Positions 1 to 6,839 of a stretch of DNA of 22,541 nucleotides are shown piece after piece. The stretch spans positions 1 through 22,541 of IMG/VR virus record IMGVR_UViG_3300032047_000146; one strand, 5' to 3'. Position 1 is the stretch's first letter. Every line of letters begins with the position of its first letter. This DNA comes from a virus. The notes under the pieces are model-generated. The model was not told where the DNA came from. It searched no databases and worked only from the letters and a program-made list of their open reading frames with translations. The position numbers were made by a program, and so were the translations under genes.

Positions 1-894
1 AATCTCACCGCACGGATTTGTTGAGACAGAACCAAAGCCTTGGTCAGCATACGCATCAGATGGCGTCATTCGTGTAGCAGTATCCCAGAAAAGAACACCC
101 GGCTCGGCCGATGCATGTGCACCTTCGATTAATTCATTCCAAACTTCGGTGGCATCAGTAACATTCTTAATTTCTGGACTAGAAGAATCAACTGGCCAGC
201 GTTGTTCGTATGTCTCATTATTTTTCACAGCATTCATGAACTCATCCGAAACTCGCACAGAGATATTTGCACCAGTCACTTTTGTGAGGTCTTTTTTGAT
301 TTTGATAAACTCCATCACTTGAGGATGATGCACCGAGATAGAAAGCATCAGAGCACCACGGCGGCCGCCTTGTGCAACCTCGCGACATGAGTTTGAAAAT
401 CTATCCATAAAGACTTCGATACCATCAGTTGTCTTCGCAGCATTCGAAGTAGACATTCCTTTTGGCCTGATTGTGGATATATCGAACCCAACACCGCCTC
501 TACGCTTCATGATCTGCACTTGTTCTTGGTCTGTCTTAAGAATCCCTCCGTAGGAATCTTCAGGTGCTTCGATCACAAAACAGTTAGAGATAGACTGAAT
601 CTTGGCCTGATTGCCGATACCCGACATGGGTGAACCTTGAGGGACTACGTATTTAAAATCTTTGAAAAGATTATATATCTCTTGTTTCTCCATAGAATTC
701 GGATATTTTGTTTCGATCCTAGCAAACTCATTCGCTAATCTTTTGTGCATATCATCCGGAGTTAACTCCAGATAATTATCATCTTCATCTTGAAGTGCAT
801 ATTTCCCTGCGAATACAGAGGCTGCTAAAGAATCTCCTTTGAAATACTCTAGAGAAGCCTCTAATACATCGGCGTATGTGTATTTACTATCCAT
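1..894 (-). CDS. Ribonucleotide reductase large/catalytic subunit, probably class II (partial, C-terminus beyond window)
   Basis: Makes deoxynucleotides from ribonucleotides for phage replication. The 298 visible residues cover the N-terminal part of the catalytic barrel. QSISNCFVI (about 100-108) carries the first redox cysteine, C105. A conserved block follows: MKRRGGVGFDIS (129-140), REVAQGGRRGALM (171-183) and VTGANISVR (206-214). The last visible residues are N293-P-C295-G-E297, the loop holding the thiyl-radical cysteine and substrate Asn/Glu; the window ends one codon later. NPCGE instead of NLC.E, and no N-terminal ATP cone, favour a class II (adenosylcobalamin) enzyme, but the C-terminus needed to confirm this is missing. 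The ATG overlaps the helicase stop by 8 bases and follows a strong AAAGGAG site inside the helicase gene, so expression should be coupled to the exonuclease-helicase operon. Confidence 0.93.
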   Translation of the reverse strand, partial: MDSKYTYADVLEASLEYFKGDSLAASVFAGKYALQDEDDNYLELTPDDMHKRLANEFARIETKYPNSMEKQEIYNLFKDFKYVVPQGSPMSGIGNQAKIQSISNCFVIEAPEDSYGGILKTDQEQVQIMKRRGGVGFDISTIRPKGMSTSNAAKTTDGIEVFMDRFSNSCREVAQGGRRGALMLSISVHHPQVMEFIKIKKDLTKVTGANISVRVSDEFMNAVKNNETYEQRWPVDSSSPEIKNVTDATEVWNELIEGAHASAEPGVLFWDTATRMTPSDAYADQGFGSVSTNPCGEI

Positions 895-2281
895 TGTCTA
901 ACTCCTTTTTGGCACGTTTTACTTCGTTCCATTTGTTTTTCATTATGTTCTTTGGATCCATATCAGCAACTTCTTGTAAGTCCATTTTTGTGAATTTAGA
1001 TCTTGCTGTATCTATCTTTACATGAAACTGCATACCATCACGACCAGATCTGTTCTTTGCCACAAACAATCTTCCGAACCCTTTGTCTTTTTCCTCTGGC
1101 TTACGAGATAGGCCGAGAACAAAGTCACTCACTTGTGCTTTACCATAAGCTTCACCCATGTTCTCAAGACCTACCATTTCTGCATTAGCTCCAGCTCTAT
1201 TTGACTGTGAAGCAGTCCAAACAGGAACATTAAAATCACCTGCTAATTGTCTTAACTCTTCATAAATTAGCATTAATTCATGTCGCAATGCATCATACGC
1301 TTTTGTGGATCTCATAACATCTGCATAATCAATAATAACGACAGAAGGAATATGTCCTCGAAACTTCAATTTTTCAAGATGGTTTCGAATTGTATTCACT
1401 GAAGCAGTCCTTGTGGGATAGTATTTAATGATAAGATTACCATGATCATTATCTTCGTAAAAATCTTTGACTATTTGTTTGTTGTCTAAAAGATCATTGA
1501 CCGAAACACCTGTGAGATTCGCATCATATCTTTTTCCAACAAGTACTTCACTTAATTCAAAAGAATAGTGTACGACTGTACGACCTTGTCGCAATGCAGC
1601 AGCACCTACTTGTACTAACCAATGTGATTTACCACAACCTGTTGGTGCAACGACAACCCCTAACTCTCCACGGCCTAGGCCACCATCTAAAATTGTTTTT
1701 TCATCTAGAAAGTCCAGACCAGTTGGTGTCGTAATTCTTTGGATCTCTTGAAAACGAGCCTCGATATCTTCGAAGAAATCATGACCTACAGAGTGAGGCA
1801 TTCCGACTGAGACGGCTTTTTTCATAATGTCAACAACTGATTCGAACTGGTCTCCTTGTACTAATTCAACTGCAGTTGTCAATGCTTCTTTAAAAGCTTG
1901 TCGTTTACAAAAGTCAAGTGCTTTTTCTTTTACATAAGGAAGATCTTCAGGATGAGGATTGCCTCTCATACGATGAATAAACTGTACAATCTGATTTCTT
2001 AGAATGCCATCAGAACCTTCTCCTGATAGATCTCCTGCGACCATCTGAATAAGTAGCTGCATTGTGGGAAAGCATCGATAGTTATCAAAATATTCAAAGT
2101 ACTTTTCACAAAGATACTGCAAATATTTAAGTTCAAAATAATGAGGTTTCATGACTTCATGCATCTGTTGCGCCCAATCTTTATCGATTGCAAGACCTTG
2201 AAATATTTTCTCTTGAAAGGCTTTCCCGTATTGTTGAAACAAAGCAGGACCTGCCTCTTTGATTGCGAGGTTTGTCGTCAT
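887..2281 (-). CDS. DnaB-like replicative DNA helicase (T4 gp41-type role)
   Basis: 464-residue hexameric RecA-fold helicase expected to unwind DNA at the phage fork. Residues 1-180 are a helical N-terminal domain of the DnaB/gp41 kind. The motor domain starts near 190. Walker A is PTGCGKS (213-219), the catalytic-glutamate strand is HYSFELSE (238-245), Walker B is VVIIDYADV (314-322), and the sensor glutamine motif is TASQSNR (356-362). KNRSGRDG (409-416) holds the likely arginine finger. Length and motif order match complete DnaB-family phage helicases. It starts two bases after the exonuclease stop (TAATAATG), with a GGGAG ribosome site lying in the end of that gene. No primase domain is fused, so the primase must be elsewhere in the genome. 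Confidence 0.93.
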   Translation of the reverse strand: MTTNLAIKEAGPALFQQYGKAFQEKIFQGLAIDKDWAQQMHEVMKPHYFELKYLQYLCEKYFEYFDNYRCFPTMQLLIQMVAGDLSGEGSDGILRNQIVQFIHRMRGNPHPEDLPYVKEKALDFCKRQAFKEALTTAVELVQGDQFESVVDIMKKAVSVGMPHSVGHDFFEDIEARFQEIQRITTPTGLDFLDEKTILDGGLGRGELGVVVAPTGCGKSHWLVQVGAAALRQGRTVVHYSFELSEVLVGKRYDANLTGVSVNDLLDNKQIVKDFYEDNDHGNLIIKYYPTRTASVNTIRNHLEKLKFRGHIPSVVIIDYADVMRSTKAYDALRHELMLIYEELRQLAGDFNVPVWTASQSNRAGANAEMVGLENMGEAYGKAQVSDFVLGLSRKPEEKDKGFGRLFVAKNRSGRDGMQFHVKIDTARSKFTKMDLQEVADMDPKNIMKNKWNEVKRAKKELDNG

Positions 2282-2283
2282 TA

Positions 2284-3255
2284 TTACTCCCTGTCGATTG
2301 ATGATAAACGAAGCCAGACTAAGTCAGCATTTATGTGGCCAGGAACATGAAGACCTTCCTTGACCATTGTTTTAATGAATGCAAACTTATTGCGGCCTAC
2401 CTGTGCATTATCATATCGGTAATTCAACTGTTTTACATGTTCTGCACTAAGATTACTAATGTCTAGATACATGAGTCGCCAGTTGAGTTTGGGCACATCT
2501 GGTTGGGCGATAATCGATTCGTATAATTTCATAGATTTTTGACTGTTCCTTAACTTACACTCTGTAAGTATGTCGTCAACTGAGACAAATGAATCTTCTC
2601 GAAGTTTCGGGAATTTACGTGCAAGAGTTTTGAAACCAACGCCTTTGATGCCATTGATACGATCTGATTTATCTCCGATAAATGCACGAGCTGTTACAAA
2701 GTTCTCTGTACTGATACCAAATTTTTCTACAACATCTTCATGGGTGGTGATTTTTTTGTTATTGTATTGAACGACATTTGGTCGAAGAAGTTGATGCATG
2801 TCTTGGTCTGCAGAGCAGATAACAATTTTCCGATCGTCTTCTCTAAGCCTATGCCGGCAAAGCCAACCGATGACATCATCTGCTTCGCAATCGTCTACAT
2901 ACATTTGTTTGATTGGCAAGTTTTCTAAGAGTCGAATAGATAATTGAACTTGCCATAGAAAGTTTTCTGGCGAGTCCATATCTTTTTTGTATAGCTCTGA
3001 CCTGTTGAGTCGAAGTGGTTTACGACCTGACTTGTATGTAGGTAGCATGTCTCTACGCCGGCGAGAACCACCACCTTCCCAGCATACGATAATTTCTGAA
3101 GGACGCCACTTGTCTGAAAGGACACTAAGTGATTTGATAAAGCCAGTGGCGCCGCCGATTGGTTCGCCGTTGGATGAAAGTGATGGATTGACAATGTAGT
3201 TCTTAGCGAAGATGTTGTAAGCATCGATAAGAAGTACGGGACCTCGTGTTGTCAT
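2284..3255 (-). CDS. 5'-3' exonuclease / FEN family nuclease (T4 RNase H-like)
   Basis: 323-residue PIN-like plus helix-hairpin-helix nuclease expected to remove RNA primers and 5' flaps. Visible metal and DNA-binding motifs are LLIDAYN with D11, the basic arch RRRRDMLPTYKSGRK (64-78), DDCEADD (121-127), CSADQD (147-152), GDKSD (194-198) and the H3TH segment GIKGVGFKTLARKF (202-215). A longer reading frame reaches base 3312, but I place the start at 3255: AGGAGT lies 6 bases upstream, the PIN strand begins at once, and the promoter -10 box (3298-3303) lies inside the longer frame. First gene of an exonuclease-helicase-reductase operon. The sequence shows no polymerase domain, as in T4 rnh and unlike Pol I. 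Confidence 0.92.
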   Translation of the reverse strand: MTTRGPVLLIDAYNIFAKNYIVNPSLSSNGEPIGGATGFIKSLSVLSDKWRPSEIIVCWEGGGSRRRRDMLPTYKSGRKPLRLNRSELYKKDMDSPENFLWQVQLSIRLLENLPIKQMYVDDCEADDVIGWLCRHRLREDDRKIVICSADQDMHQLLRPNVVQYNNKKITTHEDVVEKFGISTENFVTARAFIGDKSDRINGIKGVGFKTLARKFPKLREDSFVSVDDILTECKLRNSQKSMKLYESIIAQPDVPKLNWRLMYLDISNLSAEHVKQLNYRYDNAQVGRNKFAFIKTMVKEGLHVPGHINADLVWLRLSSIDRE

Positions 3256-3260
3256 AAAAG

Positions 3261-3266
3261 ACTCCT
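3261..3266 (-). promoter_or_regulatory. Ribosome binding site fixing the exonuclease start
   Basis: AGGAGT on the minus strand, 6 bases before the ATG at 3255. It decides between this start and the in-frame ATG at 3312, which has no such site. Confidence 0.75.
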
Positions 3267-3297
3267 GTGTGTGAAAATGAAAAGAGGGTACACTAGT

Positions 3298-3326
3298 ATT
3301 GTACAGATCCACCTTAATATTTACAA
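3298..3326 (-). promoter_or_regulatory. Sigma70-like promoter of the exonuclease-helicase-reductase operon
   Basis: TTGTAA (-35, 3321-3326), a spacer of exactly 17 bases, then TACAAT (-10, 3298-3303) on the minus strand. The predicted RNA starts near 3291 and gives a leader of about 36 bases with a good ribosome site. The same hexamer and spacing recur at three other gene starts in this window. Confidence 0.65.
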
Positions 3327-3342
3327 ACAGGAATTTAATTAA

Positions 3343-3603
3343 TTATCCTTTGCCTGAACACAGCCTTTCATACACTTCATCTGCTACAGTCTCAGGGTTA
3401 CATTGCCATTCGAGACATGTAGGAAGGCACATATCATAAATGTCGTTCATAAACTTTGCTCCCATTCCCATCTGGCATGCTTTTCTGGTGCTCCCTGGTA
3501 TAATTGCAAGGCACTGTTGGACACAACCTTCTATTTTCATATCGGCTGATTCCAACAAAGTTTTTCTAATTGTTGTTCTAAGTTGTCTTACTGTAAGTCG
3601 CAT
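3343..3603 (-). CDS. Cysteine-rich small protein with candidate prohead-type N-terminal propeptide
   Basis: 86 residues, not matched to a family. The first 18 residues form a basic amphipathic stretch, MRLTVRQLRTTIRKTLLE, followed by S19; LLE before S fits the T4 gp21-type cleavage rule. The same peptide begins three other small proteins here. The remainder holds seven cysteines (27, 31, 43, 59, 63, 68, 82), including C-x3-C pairs at 27/31 and 59/63, which suggests paired helices with disulfides or a metal site. The start has GGAG 7 bases upstream. It sits alone between the recombinase terminator and the exonuclease promoter, a different place from the other three carriers. Internal capsid cargo is my inference; function is unknown. 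Confidence 0.8.
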   Translation of the reverse strand: MRLTVRQLRTTIRKTLLESADMKIEGCVQQCLAIIPGSTRKACQMGMGAKFMNDIYDMCLPTCLEWQCNPETVADEVYERLCSGKG

Positions 3604-3632
3604 TTTGTCACTCCATAACTGATATGATACTA

Positions 3633-3661
3633 ATTATACACCATCATCTAGAAAAGAAAAA
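3633..3661 (-). promoter_or_regulatory. Possible promoter of the cysteine-rich protein gene
   Basis: A consensus TATAAT (3633-3638) lies 30 bases upstream of the ATG. The hexamer 17 bases further up is only TTTTTC and overlaps the T-run of the recombinase terminator, so the -35 is poor. It does not match the TTGTAA type seen elsewhere. Confidence 0.35.
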
Positions 3662-3693
3662 AGGGTACGAAAGATTTTATTCAATCGCACCCT
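3655..3693 (-). terminator. Rho-independent terminator after the recombinase gene
   Basis: On the minus strand AGGGTGCGA (3693-3685) pairs with TCGTACCCT (3670-3662) in a 9-bp stem with one G-T wobble and a 14-base loop, followed by TTTTTTCTTTT. It lies 33 bases past the recombinase stop codon. Confidence 0.75.
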
Positions 3694-3725
3694 CAGGTTT
3701 CACAACCTTTTCCTAACCAAAGGAA

Positions 3726-4976
3726 TTATAAATCTTTGAATGCATCATCCGGTGCTGTCATGTCCATAGCAATTTGTCTCACTTCTTCATATGATTCGGG
3801 ATTGATGTCACCAGCATCTTCTAGCGATCTTCCCATGTATTCTGCAAAACATGTGTTGAATACTTTCATGCAGTAGGTGTTCCACTGAGGTGATTTGAAG
3901 ATTTGGTTGAATTCTGGTTTATAGAACTTCTTTTCTTCTAACACTTCGCCTGTGTCATTCTTGATTATGCAAATAGACTTCCATGCACCAGTACCTGATA
4001 TTTCTACTAAAAGATCTTTGTCATATTGGACCGGACCATTCTCTGAGCAGTACTTTCTAAGAACATCGAATACATATTCATGTTCCACAATACCTTTTCC
4101 AAAGTGGATCTCAAACTCACATCGGCGAAATGGCGCAGCTACTTTATTCTTAATAGTCTTCGCAATAACCTTGATACCAATGGGAGAACCTTGCTTGTCG
4201 AGGATTTGTTTACCCGAGTCCAGTTTGATTCGTACAGATGAGTGAAAAGGGATTGCCTTACCTCCGGGTGTAGTAGTAGGATCTCCATACATAACTCCAA
4301 TTTTTGTTCTGATTTGATTAAGACAGATAAGAAGTACTTTCTCATTTGCAATCAGTCCTGTAATCTTTCGCATACCTTTTGAAATAACACGAGCATTCAG
4401 GCCAATGGTCATCTTATCGTAATCACCTAAAAGTTCATCTTTTGGCGAAGTTGCCGCCACAGAATCCCAGATGATGGTGATGGGAACATCCTTATCTAGT
4501 TCCTTCGCTCTAAGTATGGTCTTCTCAGCGATTGATAACACTTCTTCTGTGCAATGTGTATCGACATATACGAAACGTTGAGTGATGTCAACTCCGAGTA
4601 ACTGAAGGTTCTCTACGGACGTTGCATTCTCTGTATCAATGTATACCACGATGCCACCAGATTCTTGCGTTGATTTGCATATCTGTATCGCGATGTGCGA
4701 TTTACCAATAGACGGTGGTCCAAAGATCTCAACGATGCGACCTTCTGGTAATCCTCCACATGGCCGGCCAGCTACGATGTAGTCAAGTTGGTCTGAGCCT
4801 GTACCAATCCATCGATTGACATGCGTAGGTGAATCTTCGATTGCAAGATTGTATGCAACACGAGATCCATGTTCTTTGTTGAGTGAACTAATCAATGAAC
4901 TGGTGAAATCACCTGTCATTGGCGCAGCTCCCTTTTTGTCTTTCTTTGCCTTTTTTGTTTTCTTTTTTATAGCCAT
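3726..4976 (-). CDS. RecA/UvsX family recombinase
   Basis: 416-residue strand-exchange ATPase for phage recombination, repair and recombination-dependent replication. Walker A is GPPSIGKS (86-93), Walker B is ITIIWDS (166-172), and NQIRTKIGVMYGDP (220-233) leads into the DNA-binding loops. KNKVAAPF (276-283) followed by EFEIHFGKGI matches bacterial RecA more closely than T4 UvsX, judged by eye. The N-terminus is a lysine-rich tail (MAIKKKTKKAKKDKK). About 115 residues follow the FGKGI motif; this C-terminal part does not look like the acidic RecA tail and I do not recognise it. The start has a very strong AAAGGAGG site. I saw no convincing promoter in the 50 bases between the SSB terminator and the start, so its transcription is unclear. 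Confidence 0.93.
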   Translation of the reverse strand: MAIKKKTKKAKKDKKGAAPMTGDFTSSLISSLNKEHGSRVAYNLAIEDSPTHVNRWIGTGSDQLDYIVAGRPCGGLPEGRIVEIFGPPSIGKSHIAIQICKSTQESGGIVVYIDTENATSVENLQLLGVDITQRFVYVDTHCTEEVLSIAEKTILRAKELDKDVPITIIWDSVAATSPKDELLGDYDKMTIGLNARVISKGMRKITGLIANEKVLLICLNQIRTKIGVMYGDPTTTPGGKAIPFHSSVRIKLDSGKQILDKQGSPIGIKVIAKTIKNKVAAPFRRCEFEIHFGKGIVEHEYVFDVLRKYCSENGPVQYDKDLLVEISGTGAWKSICIIKNDTGEVLEEKKFYKPEFNQIFKSPQWNTYCMKVFNTCFAEYMGRSLEDAGDINPESYEEVRQIAMDMTAPDDAFKDL

Positions 4977-5029
4977 TATAGCCTCCTTTGGTTATGTATA
5001 TAACTTACTCGGTGGACACTCCATTGTTC

Positions 5030-5060
5030 AAAAGAAAAGGGAGAAACTTTCGTTTCTCCC
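5030..5060 (-). terminator. Rho-independent terminator after the SSB gene (GAAA tetraloop)
   Basis: GGGAGAAAC - GAAA - GTTTCTCCC on the minus strand: a perfect 9-bp stem with a stable GNRA loop, then TTTTCTTTT. It ends the SSB transcript 27 bases after the stop codon. Confidence 0.88.
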
Positions 5061-5087
5061 CCGTGGAATGACCAACAATCTATAAGA

Positions 5088-5885
5088 TTAGAATGGAAGG
5101 TCACCACCAAGATCTGCAAATGCATCATCGATTTTATCGAATGAGTCAGAGGCTTCTTTCTTTTCCTTCTTCGTATTATTCGTACGAGTGAAGGTAGTAG
5201 TCGCTTCTTGCTTCTCATCTTCGTTATCAGCATCATCTCCGTTCAACCAAGCATTAATAATGCCTTCTAGTTGTTCATAAGATTTCATCTGAAAGACATC
5301 ATCGAGATCTGGAATGTTTTCTGTCCACTCTTTGATCTGCTTTTTAGTTCCAAGCTCGGTTGCTTTGGGACGAGGCATCACATCGGTAGTGGCATACATT
5401 TTTCCAGCTTGCTTTGAGCAAGTAACCTTGATGTCATGACCTTCATAAAGATCAGTAATGTCACCATAGTCTGGATCCAACATGATATTAAGAAGGTTTT
5501 GATACACCATCTTTCCGAATGCATAAAGACGAACACCTTGATCTTCCTCTCCACGAACAATTACTGCAGCGTAGCTTCTCATCTTGGGATACAACTTTTT
5601 GGCCATCTCGTAACCTTCCTTCGTACCTTCACTTTTGAACTTTTGAATCAGTTCGTTGATTGGGTCAGGCTTACCAAATTGGTATGGTGCGAGAAGTCCA
5701 GGGTTGTTGCCAATGTTATAGTAGAAGTACCGCTCCTTGAAAGGGTTCCCATCGTTATCAGTAAAACCGATAATGCGAATGGTAGTAGTCTCATCTTGCG
5801 GTGGACGCCACATTACACGTCGTTTAGAGTTGTTTCCAGATAGTTGTCCGAGTTTCTTACGGATTGCGTCAAAATCAATAGCCAT
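5088..5885 (-). CDS. Single-stranded DNA-binding protein, T4 gp32-like
   Basis: 265 residues with gp32-like layout: a basic N-terminus (KRRVMWRPPQ, 21-30) probably for cooperative binding, an OB-fold core with IRIIGFTD, RYFYYNIG and GKPDPINE, and a charged linker from about 215. The acidic C-terminus ends in DDAFADLGGDLPF, like the partner-binding tails of SSBs. T4 gp32 has a structural zinc site of three Cys and one His; here that segment reads LLAPYQFGKPDPI and the protein has a single cysteine (C146), so the zinc site is absent. It should coat single strands and recruit the recombinase and helicase encoded beside it. It has its own promoter, an AAGGAG ribosome site 8 bases upstream, and its own terminator, which suits a protein needed in large amounts. 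Confidence 0.88.
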   Translation of the reverse strand: MAIDFDAIRKKLGQLSGNNSKRRVMWRPPQDETTTIRIIGFTDNDGNPFKERYFYYNIGNNPGLLAPYQFGKPDPINELIQKFKSEGTKEGYEMAKKLYPKMRSYAAVIVRGEEDQGVRLYAFGKMVYQNLLNIMLDPDYGDITDLYEGHDIKVTCSKQAGKMYATTDVMPRPKATELGTKKQIKEWTENIPDLDDVFQMKSYEQLEGIINAWLNGDDADNEDEKQEATTTFTRTNNTKKEKKEASDSFDKIDDAFADLGGDLPF

Positions 5886-5953
5886 TACACTTTCTCCTTG
5901 ATAAATATTTAAATGTTCAAATGTATTGATACGTTCCTGAGTGGAACAATAGT

Positions 5954-5982
5954 ATCATACTCTGTTCATTCAATGTTTACAA
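5954..5982 (-). promoter_or_regulatory. Sigma70-like promoter of the SSB gene
   Basis: TTGTAA (5977-5982), 17 bases, TATGAT (5954-5959) on the minus strand, about 70 bases before the SSB start. It occupies the gap between the 138-residue gene and SSB and matches three other promoters in the window. Confidence 0.7.
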
Positions 5983-6005
5983 GAGAAAATGAAATTATTC
6001 TGTTG

Positions 6006-6422
6006 TTATTTTCTTTTGTCTTTATATATGGCCCGTTCGCTTTTAGAATGCTTCAATTCTTCGATGAGTTCGTCTATCTGAGCTTTGTCGATGGTTTCTT
6101 CTGTGTCTTCATCTTCTAAAACCACGTGTGTGTATCCTTTAGACTTTGCTAGTTCGAGTAAATCGATTTGTTTCTGAAAATTATCTCTGTGGCTTTTGGG
6201 GTATGGAGACATGATAAATGTCAACGTGTGATGATCAGTTGTGATTAACAGCTCTTTTCTATTCTCAGATTCCCGTCGAGCTTCTTCTCGCGCTCCCCAA
6301 CCGCCGAACGGTGTTCTATCTTGAAAATATTCTCTTTCGATTTCCTCTGGAGATCTATCACCGAATCCTTCTCCGAGTACCTTACGGATCATCTTTCTCA
6401 ATCTTGGTATTGTTGTTCTCAT
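6006..6422 (-). CDS. Small protein with candidate prohead-type N-terminal propeptide
   Basis: 138 residues, no recognised family. The N-terminus MRTTIPRLRKMIRKVLGE is followed by G19, so LGE-G sits at the same position (18/19) as the LLE-S and ILE-S of two other small proteins here. The rest begins glycine-rich and charged (GFGDRSPEE), then a mixed domain with strands LLITTDHHTLTFIMSP and YTHVVLEDED separated by a helix, ending in a Lys/Glu-rich helix. It is last of a three-gene cluster of such proteins, 36 bases after the previous stop. The start has GGAG 6 bases upstream, just below a dyad (6434-6447). Capsid cargo is inferred, not shown. Confidence 0.8.
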   Translation of the reverse strand: MRTTIPRLRKMIRKVLGEGFGDRSPEEIEREYFQDRTPFGGWGAREEARRESENRKELLITTDHHTLTFIMSPYPKSHRDNFQKQIDLLELAKSKGYTHVVLEDEDTEETIDKAQIDELIEELKHSKSERAIYKDKRK

Positions 6423-6433
6423 TATTTTCTCCA

Positions 6434-6447
6434 GTACCGACCGGTAC
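6434..6447. repeat. Perfect 6-bp inverted repeat in intergenic gap
   Basis: GTACCG-AC-CGGTAC, read on the plus strand, in the 36-base gap between two small genes and 11 bases from the next start codon. It could be an operator-like dyad or a small hairpin; it has no T-run, so it is not an obvious terminator. Confidence 0.5.
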
Positions 6448-6458
6448 GATTAACTGCC

Positions 6459-6839
6459 TCATTCATCATATTCTTCTAAAGCTTTTTTAATGCTCATTGC
6501 ATTTTTTGATTTAAGTTTTTTATTCTTGGTGTAAGGTTTTTGACCTGGACCGTTCCCAGCTCCCAAGGGGCCAATAGCTCCTACAATTGCATGTTCGTCA
6601 GATATATCTTCTTCTTGCGATTGAAGTCTTATCACTTTTTTCATCGATGATCTCTTTTCTCTGCCTGTTATATAATCATCTCTTTCCTCTTGGTGAGTCA
6701 AGTCAGGTTCTGCTAGTAGATCAGAATCTGCTTCTTCTCCCGGAAGAACTGTGTCATCATAGACTCTTTCTTCAGATTCATAAGATTCTAAAATAACTCT
6801 TCTAATAGTTTTTCTTAACTCGACTAACTTAATTCTCAT
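6459..6839 (-). CDS. Acidic small protein with candidate prohead-type N-terminal propeptide
   Basis: 126 residues, no named family. It starts MRIKLVELRKTIRRVILE followed by S19, so ILE-S matches the (L/I)-x-E cleavage rule at the same position as its neighbours. The next 50 residues are strongly acidic and look disordered (SYESEERVYDD, LLAEPDLTHQEERDD). A Gly/Pro-rich segment AIVGAIGPLGAGNGPGQKPY (about 84-103) and a lysine-rich helical end follow. Its ATG overlaps the previous stop (ATGA) with no good ribosome site, so it is probably translated by coupling. The acid-then-basic design would suit a packaged or scaffold-associated protein, but that is inference. Confidence 0.8.
   Translation of the reverse strand: MRIKLVELRKTIRRVILESYESEERVYDDTVLPGEEADSDLLAEPDLTHQEERDDYITGREKRSSMKKVIRLQSQEEDISDEHAIVGAIGPLGAGNGPGQKPYTKNKKLKSKNAMSIKKALEEYDE

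Noticed and set aside
3256-3312. 19-residue N-terminal extension of the exonuclease
   Set aside because: The promoter -10 lies inside it, the ribosome site points to 3255, and family proteins begin right before the LLIDAYN strand.
5436-5843. 135-residue plus-strand frame opposite the SSB gene
   Set aside because: Antisense to a well-supported gp32-like gene; no motif and no ribosome site.
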